DNA of 64,000 nucleotides from Paenibacillus crassostreae (GTDB lineage: Bacteria > Bacillota > Bacilli > Paenibacillales > Paenibacillaceae): contig NZ_CP017770.1 in the NCBI RefSeq assembly GCF_001857945.1, positions 2,232,001 to 2,296,000 of the forward strand. The letters are read 5' to 3'. The notes under the pieces are model-generated. The model did not search any database. It worked only from the letters and a program-made list of their open reading frames with translations, and was not told where the DNA came from. The stretch's first letter is position 1. Every line of letters begins with the position of its first letter. The position numbers were made by a program, and so were the translations under genes. Positions 10,144-18,210 of this stretch are shown here, in pieces.

Positions 10144-10174
10144 TCAGAATTAAATACAGGAGGCGTTGCCTAGC

Positions 10175-10198
10175 ATGGCAGCGTACATCTCCAGGTAG
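10175..10198 (+). CDS. Putative seven-codon leader ORF upstream of mtlR
   Basis: ATG at 10175 follows a consensus AGGAGG (10158-10163) at 11-base spacing. It encodes MAAYISR and ends with TAG at 10196. It is in the same frame as mtlR, whose ATG comes 15 bases after this stop. The mtlR ATG itself has only AGGTAGGA (10193-10200), which overlaps the leader stop. Translational coupling or reinitiation is a plausible role. It could instead be an mtlR 5' extension interrupted by an amber codon, but MtlR relatives also begin near the downstream Met. Confidence 0.35.
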   Translation: MAAYISR

Positions 10199-10213
10199 GA
10201 CGAGTGCCGCGAT

Positions 10214-12280
10214 ATGAGGAAAATTACCGCCAGACAGCGTCAGATGATACTGCTTCTCCTTAGTGTAAGCAAAGAAATCACCGCCGCCGAAATCGCCTCA
10301 GATACCGGAGTAAGTGTAAGGACAGTTCACCGAGAAATGGAAGAAATCGAGCAGACTATGCAGGATTTCGGGCTACATCTAAGCAGAAAGTCAGGAAAAG
10401 GCATCCAATTGGGTGGTCCAGAGACTGACCTTGAGAAGCTACGCCTTTTTTTGTATGAAGAGAAGCCGGCGGAATATTCTGGAGATGACCGCAAGCTATA
10501 TGAATTATGTTCTCTGCTCGAGGCAGAGGAGCCCGTGAAGCTGTTCTCTATCGCTCATACGCTGAAAGTAACTGTAGCTTCTGTCAGCTATGATCTAGAC
10601 GAACTAGAACCTTGGGTGCGTAAATTCGGATTGCAGTTACTACGTAGAAGAGGATACGGAGTTGAGATCATAGGTGGTGAGGTTGATAAGCGCCGCGCGA
10701 TTTGTAGACTGGCTGCTGAGCATCTAGATCAATCAGATCTGGTTGGTCACACCCCACAGACCAAAGGTAATCCGGTATTCAATATGCTTCTTAACGCAGT
10801 AGGTAAGAACGACCTTATAGACATCGAGAATACACTCTGGGACATGGAATGGAAATGGACAGCAGAGCTGCCAGAAATCGTCTATACGGAGTTGCTACTG
10901 GGATTATCTGTTACAGCAAGGCGAATAGCAATGGGTAGAACCATTACTACTACTGAGGAAGCTGGGTACTCGCGAATGTCCGATCATCGCAATGTTGCCG
11001 GGTCGGAGCATTTTGTACAACAACTTAGCATGACCTTGGATCTAGATTTTCCCCGGTCAGAGATTCTGTATATTGCCGGATTATTTGATCGAGTTCAGGA
11101 TTCCTTCTCCTCTGCAAGCTTTGCTTATGGTGATATCGAGTTAATGGAGCTGGTATACAAACTGACGGAGAGTGTTGTGAGACGAACAGGAATCCCATTC
11201 CAACGTGATCGTTCACTCCGAGAAGGGCTACTTGAGCATATCGAACCGGCATTAAATCGCATTCGTGAAGGAACTCGGATCCGGAATCCCCTTCTTGGAG
11301 CCATTCGCAAAGATTACGAGTACTTATTCCATATTATCCAGGCTGCAGTGGAGGATATGAACATCTCCATCACTATTCCGGACGAAGAAATCGGATTTCT
11401 GGTGATGCATTTCGGTGCTTCCGAGGAAAGACTGAGCCAGCTCCGCCGTAATGTCCGAGCGATTCTGGTATGTGCTAGCGGATTAAGCTCTTCGCGACTA
11501 TTGGCGACAAGACTCGCGAAGGAAATGCCGCAGATTGAAGTCCTTGGTAATATTTCTTGGTACGAGGCTGCGCGTCTACCAGAGGAAGACTACGACCTAA
11601 TCATCTCGACGATTGAACTTCCATTGACAAAGGATCGTTATATCAAAATCAGTCCCCTGCTCACAGGGGAAGAATCAGAGAAATTATTGAATTATATTCA
11701 GAACACAACACTACGGGAGAATAAGGTATTCTCTTCACGTGAACCTGATACATCAGGCCGTGAGATAACATCATTGGACAGGATGAAGAGCTACAAGTAC
11801 ATCTTAGATGAGATTGTCAGTTTGTTGGAGCGTTTCCGGTTCTACCCACTGGATAACATTGACATGAGTATACACGCGACATTATCAGGGATGCTAGATA
11901 TGTTAAAGGGAAGCGGTGTAATCGACAATCCCGATATCTTACTTGAGCGTCTGATGGAGCGAGAAAGAATGGCCAGTCAGGTCATTCCCGACACTCGACT
12001 AGCACTCTTCCATACACGAAGCAGTCATGTTCATATGTCCTCACTAACGTTATATCGCCTTTCGCAACCTGTTCATTTAGAAAAAGGTACTGAGGTCAAG
12101 GTCATTCTGCTCATGCTTGCACCACGAAAGTTGTCTAAAGAAAGCCTAGAAGTGCTCAGTGAAATTAGTGCATTGCTGCTGAATTCCGAATTGGTAAGAC
12201 TATTAGAAGAAAGCACCGAAACGGAGATCAGGAGGTATCTATCAACAGAGTTGCTTCATTTCTTCGAAAATAAAATTTGA
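10214..12280 (+). CDS. mtlR: Mannitol operon activator MtlR (PRD-containing)
   Basis: A DNA-binding activator whose activity is set by PTS phosphorylation. The 688 residues show an N-terminal HTH (EITAAEIASDTGVSVR), a second winged-helix region, two PRD domains (about 170-400), an EIIB-like domain with its Cys in VCASGLSSS, and a C-terminal EIIA-like domain with a candidate phospho-His in LFHTRSSHVH. This is the full MtlR architecture. Known MtlR proteins are activated by HPr-dependent PRD2 phosphorylation and inhibited through the EIIB-like and EIIA-like domains. The gene sits between mtlA and mtlF. Its weak ribosome-binding site overlaps the stop of a leader ORF. Confidence 0.95.
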   Translation: MRKITARQRQMILLLLSVSKEITAAEIASDTGVSVRTVHREMEEIEQTMQDFGLHLSRKSGKGIQLGGPETDLEKLRLFLYEEKPAEYSGDDRKLYELCSLLEAEEPVKLFSIAHTLKVTVASVSYDLDELEPWVRKFGLQLLRRRGYGVEIIGGEVDKRRAICRLAAEHLDQSDLVGHTPQTKGNPVFNMLLNAVGKNDLIDIENTLWDMEWKWTAELPEIVYTELLLGLSVTARRIAMGRTITTTEEAGYSRMSDHRNVAGSEHFVQQLSMTLDLDFPRSEILYIAGLFDRVQDSFSSASFAYGDIELMELVYKLTESVVRRTGIPFQRDRSLREGLLEHIEPALNRIREGTRIRNPLLGAIRKDYEYLFHIIQAAVEDMNISITIPDEEIGFLVMHFGASEERLSQLRRNVRAILVCASGLSSSRLLATRLAKEMPQIEVLGNISWYEAARLPEEDYDLIISTIELPLTKDRYIKISPLLTGEESEKLLNYIQNTTLRENKVFSSREPDTSGREITSLDRMKSYKYILDEIVSLLERFRFYPLDNIDMSIHATLSGMLDMLKGSGVIDNPDILLERLMERERMASQVIPDTRLALFHTRSSHVHMSSLTLYRLSQPVHLEKGTEVKVILLMLAPRKLSKESLEVLSEISALLLNSELVRLLEESTETEIRRYLSTELLHFFENKI

Positions 12281-12296
12281 AAGCGAGAGAAACCAT

Positions 12297-12731
12297 ATGA
12301 ATATACTGTCAGAGAATAAAATTATGATGAACGCCACCGCAAAAGATAAATATGAGGCGATCACTTTGGCTGGTCAGCTACTAGTTGATGCCGGTCATGT
12401 ATCTGGAGAATACATTCCAAAAATGCTCGAACGAGAAGATGTTGTATCCACCTATATGGGCGGAGGTCTTGCCATTCCCCATGGAACAAAGGACGCACGT
12501 CAATTCATCAAATCCACAGGTCTATCCGTAGTCCGGTTTCAAGATGGTGTTGATTTTGGCGGAGATGAGCCGGCTTTTGTCGTCATTGGTATTGCAGCTG
12601 CTGGATCTGGACACATGGAGATTTTGACGAATGTTGCCATGATATTCACCGAGGACGATGCAATTGAACGAGTAATGAACGCCTCTACACCAGCTGATAT
12701 CATTGCAATCTTTGAAGGAGGCGTAGAGTAG
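12297..12731 (+). CDS. mtlF: PTS mannitol EIIA component
   Basis: A 144-residue soluble EIIA of the mannitol/fructose type. It passes phosphate from HPr to the EIIB domain of MtlA. The phosphorylated His62 lies in GGGLAIPHGTKD. It starts 16 bases after mtlR. Its TAG stop overlaps the GTG start of mtlD by one base (TAGTG), indicating translational coupling. Length and motif are typical of an intact MtlF. Confidence 0.96.
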   Translation: MNILSENKIMMNATAKDKYEAITLAGQLLVDAGHVSGEYIPKMLEREDVVSTYMGGGLAIPHGTKDARQFIKSTGLSVVRFQDGVDFGGDEPAFVVIGIAAAGSGHMEILTNVAMIFTEDDAIERVMNASTPADIIAIFEGGVE

Positions 12732-13876
12732 TGAAAGCTGTCCATTTTGGCGCAGGGAATATTGGCAGAGGTTTTATCGGTCTGCTACTATCACAGGCTG
12801 GTTATGAGGTATGCTTTGTAGATGTGAATGAGACCTTTGTAACACAGCTTCAACAACGTGGTGAATATCCAGTAACACTGGCAAGTGAGGGTCAGGAAAC
12901 AGTGATTGTTAACCATGTGACTGCACTCAACAGCGTAACCCATGCAAATGCTGTAGCTACTGCCATTGCAGAAGCAGACCTCATAACTACAGCAGTCGGC
13001 GTATCCATTCTACAACACATTGCTGCGCTAGTCGCTCAAGGAATCAGTAAACGAGTTGCTGTTACTTCCGCTCCGCTACATGTGATTGCCTGCGAGAACG
13101 CTATCGGTGGCAGTGCCCAGCTCAAGGAGCTGGTATATGCTCAATTAGATAAAGAGGCCCGTAGCAAGGCGGACATTTCTATTGCCTTTCCAAATGCAGC
13201 AGTGGATCGGATTGTCCCATTACAGAAGCATGAGGATATCCTCAAGGTTGTCGTTGAGCCCTTCTATGAATGGGTTGTAGATTCATCGCAGATGATTCCG
13301 GGATACAAACCGATCGAAGGTGTACATTATGTTGATCAGTTAGATCCTTATATTGAACGTAAATTATTCACTGTGAATACTGGACACTGTTCCGCTGCTT
13401 ATCTTGGATATTTGCGCGATTACGCAACAATTCAGCAAGCCATGGCAGATGTGCAATTGACCGCTCTCGTGCGAGAAGTATTGGATGAGACTGGTGCAGT
13501 CTTAGTCAATAAGCACAACTTCGATCCAGCTCAACACAGTAAATATATCGATAAAATTCTAGAACGCTTCCGCAACCCAGCTCTGACGGATGAAGTAACT
13601 CGTGTAGGTCGTTCCCCACTCCGGAAACTTTCCGCGAATGATCGGCTCGTATCACCAGCCCTTCAGGCACATAATAGCGGATTAAGCTACTCTGCTCTAG
13701 CCCGTTCCATGGCGGCTGCCCTATTGTTCAAGGCACAAGATGATCTAGAAGCGGTTGAGCTTCAAGCATCCATTGCTGACATTGGAGTGAGTGCAACGCT
13801 TACGAAGTATACAGGCATTGCGCCAGATCATGATGTACACAAAGCAGTCATGGTAGAGTATGGTAAACTGAGCTAA
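12731..13876 (+). CDS. mtlD: Mannitol-1-phosphate 5-dehydrogenase
   Basis: Oxidises mannitol 1-phosphate to fructose 6-phosphate with NAD+, the last step of the mannitol pathway encoded here. The 381 residues begin with a Rossmann fold (FGAGNIGRGFIG). The catalytic-lysine-type region of polyol dehydrogenases follows in the C-terminal half (KLFTVNTGHCSAAYLG). The GTG start at 12731 has GGAGG at 12717-12721 and overlaps the mtlF stop by one base. A strong terminator follows at 13921, closing the operon. Confidence 0.97.
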   Translation: MKAVHFGAGNIGRGFIGLLLSQAGYEVCFVDVNETFVTQLQQRGEYPVTLASEGQETVIVNHVTALNSVTHANAVATAIAEADLITTAVGVSILQHIAALVAQGISKRVAVTSAPLHVIACENAIGGSAQLKELVYAQLDKEARSKADISIAFPNAAVDRIVPLQKHEDILKVVVEPFYEWVVDSSQMIPGYKPIEGVHYVDQLDPYIERKLFTVNTGHCSAAYLGYLRDYATIQQAMADVQLTALVREVLDETGAVLVNKHNFDPAQHSKYIDKILERFRNPALTDEVTRVGRSPLRKLSANDRLVSPALQAHNSGLSYSALARSMAAALLFKAQDDLEAVELQASIADIGVSATLTKYTGIAPDHDVHKAVMVEYGKLS

Positions 13877-13920
13877 TATACTGTCTGTTGTATTTAAGAA
13901 CATTACGCTAGAACCTCGCA

Positions 13921-13969
13921 CATCAAAGAGGAGCACTCCAGCCATAGACTGGGGTGCTCCTCTTTGATG
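13921..13969. terminator. Intrinsic terminator after mtlD
   Basis: A near-perfect palindrome (CATCAAAGAGGAGCAC ... GTGCTCCTCTTTGATG) about 45 bases after mtlD. The A/T-flanked arms could act on both strands, so it may also insulate the TnpB element from the operon. Confidence 0.85.
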
Positions 13970-14027
13970 TGACTCTAATCAAACATTCAACTCGCATTCA
14001 GGTGATCAATGTATCATATCCATGAAT

Positions 14028-14160
14028 ACTCCCGCCACTTACCCACGCTGTCGCTTCGGCTGAAGTGGGGGTTTCTGATGTATCATCCAACTTATTTCAG
14101 GATGCTTAACACCAGGGGAGTTGACACGTTGATGGTCTGGTTACCATACAACCCCTCTAT
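14028..14160 (-). ncRNA. Candidate omega-RNA scaffold at the tnpB 3' end
   Basis: TnpB proteins use an RNA transcribed from the 3' end of tnpB through the element's right end, with the guide taken from flanking DNA. Here the tnpB stop is followed by a compact fold: CCCCCACTT ... AAGTGGCGGG enclosing a smaller GAAGC/GC-rich hairpin. The guide would start just outside the element, around 14000-14028. The limits given are approximate and inferred from the family. Confidence 0.45.
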
Positions 14161-15507
14161 CCCATTCGCTCCTTTAGCGGATACGTTTGGGAATACTTTT
14201 CGCATAATATTAGCTGCACCGTTTACATCGGCATGAATTAAAACCTTCACGTTCTTATACAGACCCCGATATACTCGCTTGCCTGAGAAGATCCATGTCC
14301 CCTCTTCGCCATAACTCGGTAACGGGTCTAGATCTAGGAAGCTAGCTTTCGATGTATACGCCTCTTCCGTCAGTATAACAACTATTCCTTGTTCTGTTGC
14401 CTTATATTCGATCATTTCGATGAGCATCTGATGTGGAATATGACTGAAGGACTGATTGTTTCGCCGTCCAATCCCGGGCGATTGCTTCCATCCATCGTTA
14501 TGCCCAATGACGATCGTACCGATGTTGTGTTCCACTGCCAACGTGACGATATGATGACTTACCTTGTGGAACAAGTCTTTGATCCTACGGTGGCGCTTCA
14601 GATGAAGCCGTTCTAATCGTCTGGACGTGTACGCTCCTTCGCGTGGTCCCTTGCCCTGACGAAGAATACTGGTATAGTGCGCCTTCATCTTGTTGTAATA
14701 CTGATTGATCGCTTTAACGATCTTGCCCTTCACAATGATCGGTTTTGCTCCGGTGGTCGTGACGATGGTTGCAAGATTGTTGACGCCAAGATCAATTGCC
14801 AACACCTGTTCTTGTACCGCTTCCTTCTTCTCGATCGGATAAGCGAAGATCATTTCAACCACATATTGCCCATGGCTTGGGACGACACGTACTTGCATCA
14901 ATTGTCCGTCAGTACAGCCCAGTTTACCAATGTTCAACTGCAACTTGGTCTTTGGAAACTTGAGACATTTTCGTTCTTTGATCACACAATCTTGATTGGA
15001 GAAAATGACTTCCTTCACCCTGTTTCGAGCGTACCCCGGAATATTGGGCTTGCCTTTGTATTTCTCAGGATGCTGGCGATAGTCTTTATTACTGGCAAAG
15101 AAGGCATTCCAATTGTGGAACACCACCTTCATGATTGCCTGACTACACTGCGTTGGGAGCGCCCGATAATCGTTTTGATTCATCACTTTGAACAAAGCGT
15201 CCAAGAAGTTGTAATGAACAAAGGGGCTCTCTTTCGAGGGTAGCTTGAACGGTTGGGAATGGTTCTTATCTCTTCGTCGTTCGTTCATGACGTCAATATG
15301 GGATGCCAGCGTGTCCAGAACTTCCTGTTGCATCGGCTGAAGAGGCTCATTCTTCCCAAAAGCGGTAACAATCTGTCGGATGTAAAAGTTGGTCGTGTTA
15401 TACAGGTTCTTGGCATCCTGACATGCTTGATCGAGGTACGCAAACAAGCGATGACCTGGCTTAATCCACACTTGATGGGTTCTGTACATTGACTTTGAAT
15501 CTGACAA
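14092..15507 (-). CDS. tnpB: RNA-guided endonuclease TnpB (IS200/IS605), rearranged RuvC-II site
   Basis: A 471-residue TnpB/IS1341-type nuclease. The start is TTG at 15507 with AAGGGGGG at 15515-15522; a longer ORF reaching 15588 lacks a comparable site. RuvC-I Asp239 lies in LAIDLGVNN and RuvC-III Asp427 in HADVNGAAN. The usual RuvC-II Glu is replaced by Gly335 in TIVIGHNDGW. A conserved EEAYTSKAS motif about 46 residues downstream (Glu381/Glu382) offers an alternative acidic residue, as described for the TnpB clade related to eukaryotic Fanzors. No CxxC zinc finger is visible between RuvC-II and III. No tnpA accompanies it, so movement would need a transposase in trans. Confidence 0.92.
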   Translation of the reverse strand: MSDSKSMYRTHQVWIKPGHRLFAYLDQACQDAKNLYNTTNFYIRQIVTAFGKNEPLQPMQQEVLDTLASHIDVMNERRRDKNHSQPFKLPSKESPFVHYNFLDALFKVMNQNDYRALPTQCSQAIMKVVFHNWNAFFASNKDYRQHPEKYKGKPNIPGYARNRVKEVIFSNQDCVIKERKCLKFPKTKLQLNIGKLGCTDGQLMQVRVVPSHGQYVVEMIFAYPIEKKEAVQEQVLAIDLGVNNLATIVTTTGAKPIIVKGKIVKAINQYYNKMKAHYTSILRQGKGPREGAYTSRRLERLHLKRHRRIKDLFHKVSHHIVTLAVEHNIGTIVIGHNDGWKQSPGIGRRNNQSFSHIPHQMLIEMIEYKATEQGIVVILTEEAYTSKASFLDLDPLPSYGEEGTWIFSGKRVYRGLYKNVKVLIHADVNGAANIMRKVFPNVSAKGANGIEGLYGNQTINVSTPLVLSILK

Positions 15508-15652
15508 AGCTTCACCCCCCTTACAATCATAAAATGAGAATGTACGTTCTATTATTATACCCCTTAAGAAGTAGGAAGGGAAGAACATCTTGTGGGATTA
15601 TTCAGGAGGTCACCGATTCACCTCGCCACTTATAGAAGTGGGAGTCCTCTCG

Positions 15653-15871
15653 GCGAAAATGATAGAGAACACCTCTACCATCGCTGCTAATAATGATGCT
15701 ATTTTCGCCATTAATGGTGATTATTATAGCTTCAGAGATGATGGTGTAATTATTCGTAACGGAACCTTATTCCGCGATAACCCTGTGAGAACAGCCTTAG
15801 CCTTATTCAATGACGGTACGATCAAATCCTCCGAGGAAGAGAATGTTTCTTCCTCATCTTTATTAGAAGCC
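15653..15871 (+). pseudogene. Phosphodiester glycosidase (NAGPA-like) fragment
   Basis: The frame from the element edge reads ENTSTIAANNDAIFAINGDYY, then FRDDGVIIRNGTLFRD, then SSSLLEAG. This is the central part of a phosphodiester glycosidase domain, including the conserved AINGDYY. The N-terminus is absent at the TnpB-element border. The C-terminal part is lost at a junction near 15870, where sequence homologous to a glycosyltransferase begins in another frame. A GTG-initiated ORF of 105 codons spans it but is not a real gene start. Confidence 0.75.
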
Positions 15872-16503
15872 GGAGTAACGCGCTCAAGACAGGGTTTCAA
15901 TATTTAAAAGATAAAGGTGAGCAAGGAAGCATAGTATGTGCGGATAGTGACGGTCAACATTTACCCGAGGATATTATGAGAATCTCCCGAACGCTCGATG
16001 GACATGGTCAACAACTTGTACTAGGAAGCCGTCATTTCACTGGTAATGTTCCCTTTCGTAGTCGCCTCGGTAACAGTATTACACGAATGGTATATTCTTT
16101 CACCACCGGAATCAAGGTATATGACACACAGACTGGGCTTCGGGGTTATTCTGCAGACTTACTGAACTGGCTGTGTCAGATTCCAGGAGAACGCTTCGAA
16201 TATGAAATGAACATGCTTTTAAGAGCTCAAAATGAAGGATATATTATCCATGAAATTTTCATTGATACAGTCTATTTAGAACATAATAAGTCATCCCATT
16301 TCCGTCCGTTAGCTGATTCATTCAAAATTTATCTCCCGCTTCTTTTATTCAGTGGTTCTTCGATTATATCGGGGGTCAATGGTCTCTTACATGTCTATCA
16401 TGAAGAAATCGGTATCCCACTTTTTATTGCAAAACTTCTGACGGAGGGGTCCATCTTCCTCTTCAGTTATTGGGCGCAACGTAAATATGTATATAAAGCA
16501 TAG
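15868..16503 (+). pseudogene. GT2 glycosyltransferase / GtrA fusion protein, 3' fragment
   Basis: From the junction near 15870 the frame reads NALKTGFQYLKDKGEQG, then CADSDGQHLPED (the GT2 metal-binding DxD region), then a C-terminal GtrA-like membrane domain ending FSYWAQRKYVYKA. The first third of the GT2 domain is missing. In related genomes bifunctional GT2/GtrA genes lie near phosphodiester glycosidase genes, so one deletion probably joined the two genes. That history is inferred. The ATG at 15976 is internal to the homology and unlikely to make a working enzyme. Confidence 0.75.
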
Positions 16504-16512
16504 AATGATATC

Positions 16513-16574
16513 AAGCAGAAACAGCTATGCCGAAATATAATGAATAGAGAATCAAGAATCAATTTCATATATTT
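16513..16574 (+). repeat. Dispersed repeat, copy C (degenerate)
   Basis: A reduced copy. The GCAGAAACAGCTATGCCG start of module 1 is joined to GAAATATAATGAATAGAG and GAATCAATTTCATA, then stops. The second arms of both hairpins are deleted. It lies 9 bases after the glycosyltransferase fragment. Confidence 0.7.
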
Positions 16575-16619
16575 AAAAAGAGGAGCCCTCCTGTCACCGA
16601 CCGGGTTGCTCCTCTTTTG
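16575..16619. terminator. Bidirectional terminator between convergent genes
   Basis: AAAAAGAGGAGC ... GCTCCTCTTTT with A- and T-rich flanks. It lies between the plus-strand glycosyltransferase remnant and the minus-strand protease gene, so it can serve both. Confidence 0.8.
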
Positions 16620-16661
16620 TACGTTCAATTATGTATGATCTAAGATACTCAAATCACACTT

Positions 16662-17480
16662 CTAACTAGTAATCTCAGCCGTATTCGCTGTTGACTCCCG
16701 ATATTGCTCGATAAATGCCTGCATTGTTTCCGAAGTAATGAAATATGTCATGCCATCATAGACAAAAGTAACCATTCCCACCACATTCAAGTCCTCATCA
16801 AGTACAGGTCCACCTGAATTACCATGGGCAATTTCTTTCTGAATGCTACCAACATAGTCTTTACCTACTATGCTAGTCTGACTGTCGTACACTCGCTTCT
16901 TAGCGATTGTATTCCATAACGTATGATTCCCCTCATGCATCCGATCAAGAAGAAGTAATTGACCTGCAGGATTGGCAGGATAACCAATCGTAATCACGGA
17001 TTGATTATCTTGTGCTTCGGCAAATGTAACGGGCTTATATTCTACCTTCTGATGTAGCTTCAGAATCGCGATATCACGTTTTTGATCTGTGTAAACAACA
17101 TCTGCTTCGATCCACTTCGACAGCTTATCAGGACTCGCAATCCGCAGTTTCCCTTGATCGCTTTCTTTCATTTCCTCGAATTCCTGTATCACATGGTAGT
17201 TGGTAATCACTTCATCCTCTGAAAATAAGATCGAGGTACCCACATTATAATGAACCATGCCTGGATTATCGGCTTTAATTATCTTCACATTGACTACAAA
17301 TATTGAGTCTGATTTCTGAGCAAGTTCTTCTTTAACTTCTTGTTGAAAATTGCTTGCGAAATATATAGAATCTAACGACTGTGCATTCACCGTTGTCCCA
17401 ATAGTGGACGTTAACAGTACTGCCGCTATTCCTACTAACCATTTCTTGAATCTAAGTCTGGCTACCTTCTGTGTCCTCAT
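16662..17480 (-). CDS. Secreted trypsin-like (S1/V8-type) serine protease
   Basis: A 272-residue exported protease. The start is ATG at 17480, chosen for AAAGGAGAGG at 17487-17496 rather than the ATG at 17510. A signal peptide (RLRFKKWLVGIAAVLL, likely cut after VNA) precedes a chymotrypsin-fold domain. The triad is His in VITNYHVIQ, Asp in KRDIAILKL, and Ser in HGNSGGPVL. No PDZ domain follows, so it is not a full HtrA/DegP; it is closer to V8/glutamyl-endopeptidase-like or truncated Do-type enzymes. It is monocistronic. Confidence 0.88.
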   Translation of the reverse strand: MRTQKVARLRFKKWLVGIAAVLLTSTIGTTVNAQSLDSIYFASNFQQEVKEELAQKSDSIFVVNVKIIKADNPGMVHYNVGTSILFSEDEVITNYHVIQEFEEMKESDQGKLRIASPDKLSKWIEADVVYTDQKRDIAILKLHQKVEYKPVTFAEAQDNQSVITIGYPANPAGQLLLLDRMHEGNHTLWNTIAKKRVYDSQTSIVGKDYVGSIQKEIAHGNSGGPVLDEDLNVVGMVTFVYDGMTYFITSETMQAFIEQYRESTANTAEITS

Positions 17481-17615
17481 GCAGTGCCTCTCCTTTGTCA
17501 TTCGATTCAAGATCTACTTAAGAGAATCTTTCATCATAGCTATAATTAAAAATACCATCGTAATCATAGCTAAGCAAGAGGGCACAGATTTTCTAGTCAC
17601 AAAAGTCTAGCGAAT

Positions 17616-18062
17616 TCAATACCTCACTTCATATTCACAATATTCATCACCGTGGACATTACATTTCACTTCACGAACAGAGACGCGTTTACCCCGCAAT
17701 TTAGTAAGAGCACCTTCCATGATCGCTCCTTCCAAATCACAGACCATCTTGCCTTCCATTACTGGCAACCCTTCACAGAAGCAATCATATACGGCAACCG
17801 TCATTCCCTTCTCATCTTCTTTAACAATTTTAGGGATACCAATCTTCATATTCTCAAATAGTTCAAACAATTCCTCTACTGAATTTACACCTAACTCTTC
17901 ACCAATTCTTCTTCCGATCGTTAGTGTTGTGCCTTTGCCATTCGAAGGTAACGCTTGATATAGCCCAATAAGTCTGATCGTTCTAAATAGCTCAAGCGGT
18001 ACCATATCTCCCAAGTTGTCTCTCTTTATTTTTTTCATGTCCTCAAATGTAAAATGATCCAT
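17616..18062 (-). CDS. V4R-domain protein
   Basis: A 148-residue protein consisting essentially of a V4R (4-vinyl reductase-like) domain. V4R domains are small-molecule or metal-binding modules found with regulators. The conserved glycine-rich and cysteine-bearing C-terminal region is present (YDCFCEGLPVMEG and NVHGDEYCEYEV), with five Cys in the last 60 residues. No transmembrane segment or DNA-binding domain is visible. It diverges from a Crp/Fnr-type gene. Two FNR/CRP-like palindromes lie in the shared upstream region, suggesting the regulator controls this gene. The exact ligand and role are unknown. Confidence 0.7.
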   Translation of the reverse strand: MDHFTFEDMKKIKRDNLGDMVPLELFRTIRLIGLYQALPSNGKGTTLTIGRRIGEELGVNSVEELFELFENMKIGIPKIVKEDEKGMTVAVYDCFCEGLPVMEGKMVCDLEGAIMEGALTKLRGKRVSVREVKCNVHGDEYCEYEVRY

Positions 18063-18144
18063 CGTATTTACCCCCAGTTGTATTATAAAAGATATGTTCG
18101 TTCCTATCTCATACGTTAATTATATCCTCATCCAATTGCCTTAT

Positions 18145-18160
18145 TGTGATTTTCATCACA
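18145..18160. promoter_or_regulatory. CRP/FNR-type operator (TGTGA-N6-TCACA)
   Basis: TGTGATTTTCATCACA is a perfect TGTGA-N6-TCACA palindrome, the site type recognised by Crp/Fnr-family regulators including Bacillus Fnr. It lies 83 bases upstream of the V4R start. Confidence 0.65.
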
Positions 18161-18196
18161 TACAAAGTGAACACTTCCATATTACTGTTCTAACTC

Positions 18197-18210
18197 TTGA
18201 CCTAGATCAA
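18197..18210. promoter_or_regulatory. FNR-box-like palindrome
   Basis: TTGACCTAGATCAA matches the FNR/ANR consensus TTGAT-N4-ATCAA at nine of ten positions. It sits 37 bases after the first palindrome, in the same divergent promoter region. Confidence 0.55.

Larger units (their letters stand above)
9894..10213. other. mtlA-mtlR intergenic region: repeat, long hairpin and leader ORF
   Basis: This 320-base stretch inside the mannitol operon contains three elements in order: dispersed repeat copy B (9909-10070), an extended hairpin (10087-10143), and a seven-codon ORF with a consensus Shine-Dalgarno site (10158-10198). Such a structured leader inside the operon could uncouple mtlR expression from mtlA. 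Confidence 0.7.
14028..15652 (-). mobile_element. TnpB-only IS200/IS605-type element (approximate ends)
   Basis: The element contains tnpB without a tnpA. Both ends carry subterminal palindromes instead of terminal inverted repeats: CCGCCACTT (14032-14040) with AAGTGGGGG (14063-14071) at the tnpB 3' side, and CCACTT/AAGTGGG (15626-15642) at the 5' side. This fits the single-strand transposition ends of IS200/IS605 elements. Exact cleavage sites are not determined. At its right edge it abuts a truncated phosphodiester glycosidase gene. Confidence 0.75.

Noticed and set aside
10080..10213. T-box leader before mtlR
   Set aside because: The T-box signature (GGTGGNACC) and a following terminator are absent, and mtlR is not an amino-acid-related gene.
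14677..15243. 188-codon plus-strand ORF opposite tnpB
   Set aside because: It is an antisense shadow of the well-supported tnpB frame, with no recognisable motif or ribosome-binding site.
15590..15907. GTG-initiated 105-codon ORF
   Set aside because: Its first codons come from the TnpB element end and its last codons from an out-of-frame glycosyltransferase. Only the middle is homologous to a phosphodiester glycosidase, so it is reported as a pseudogene fragment.
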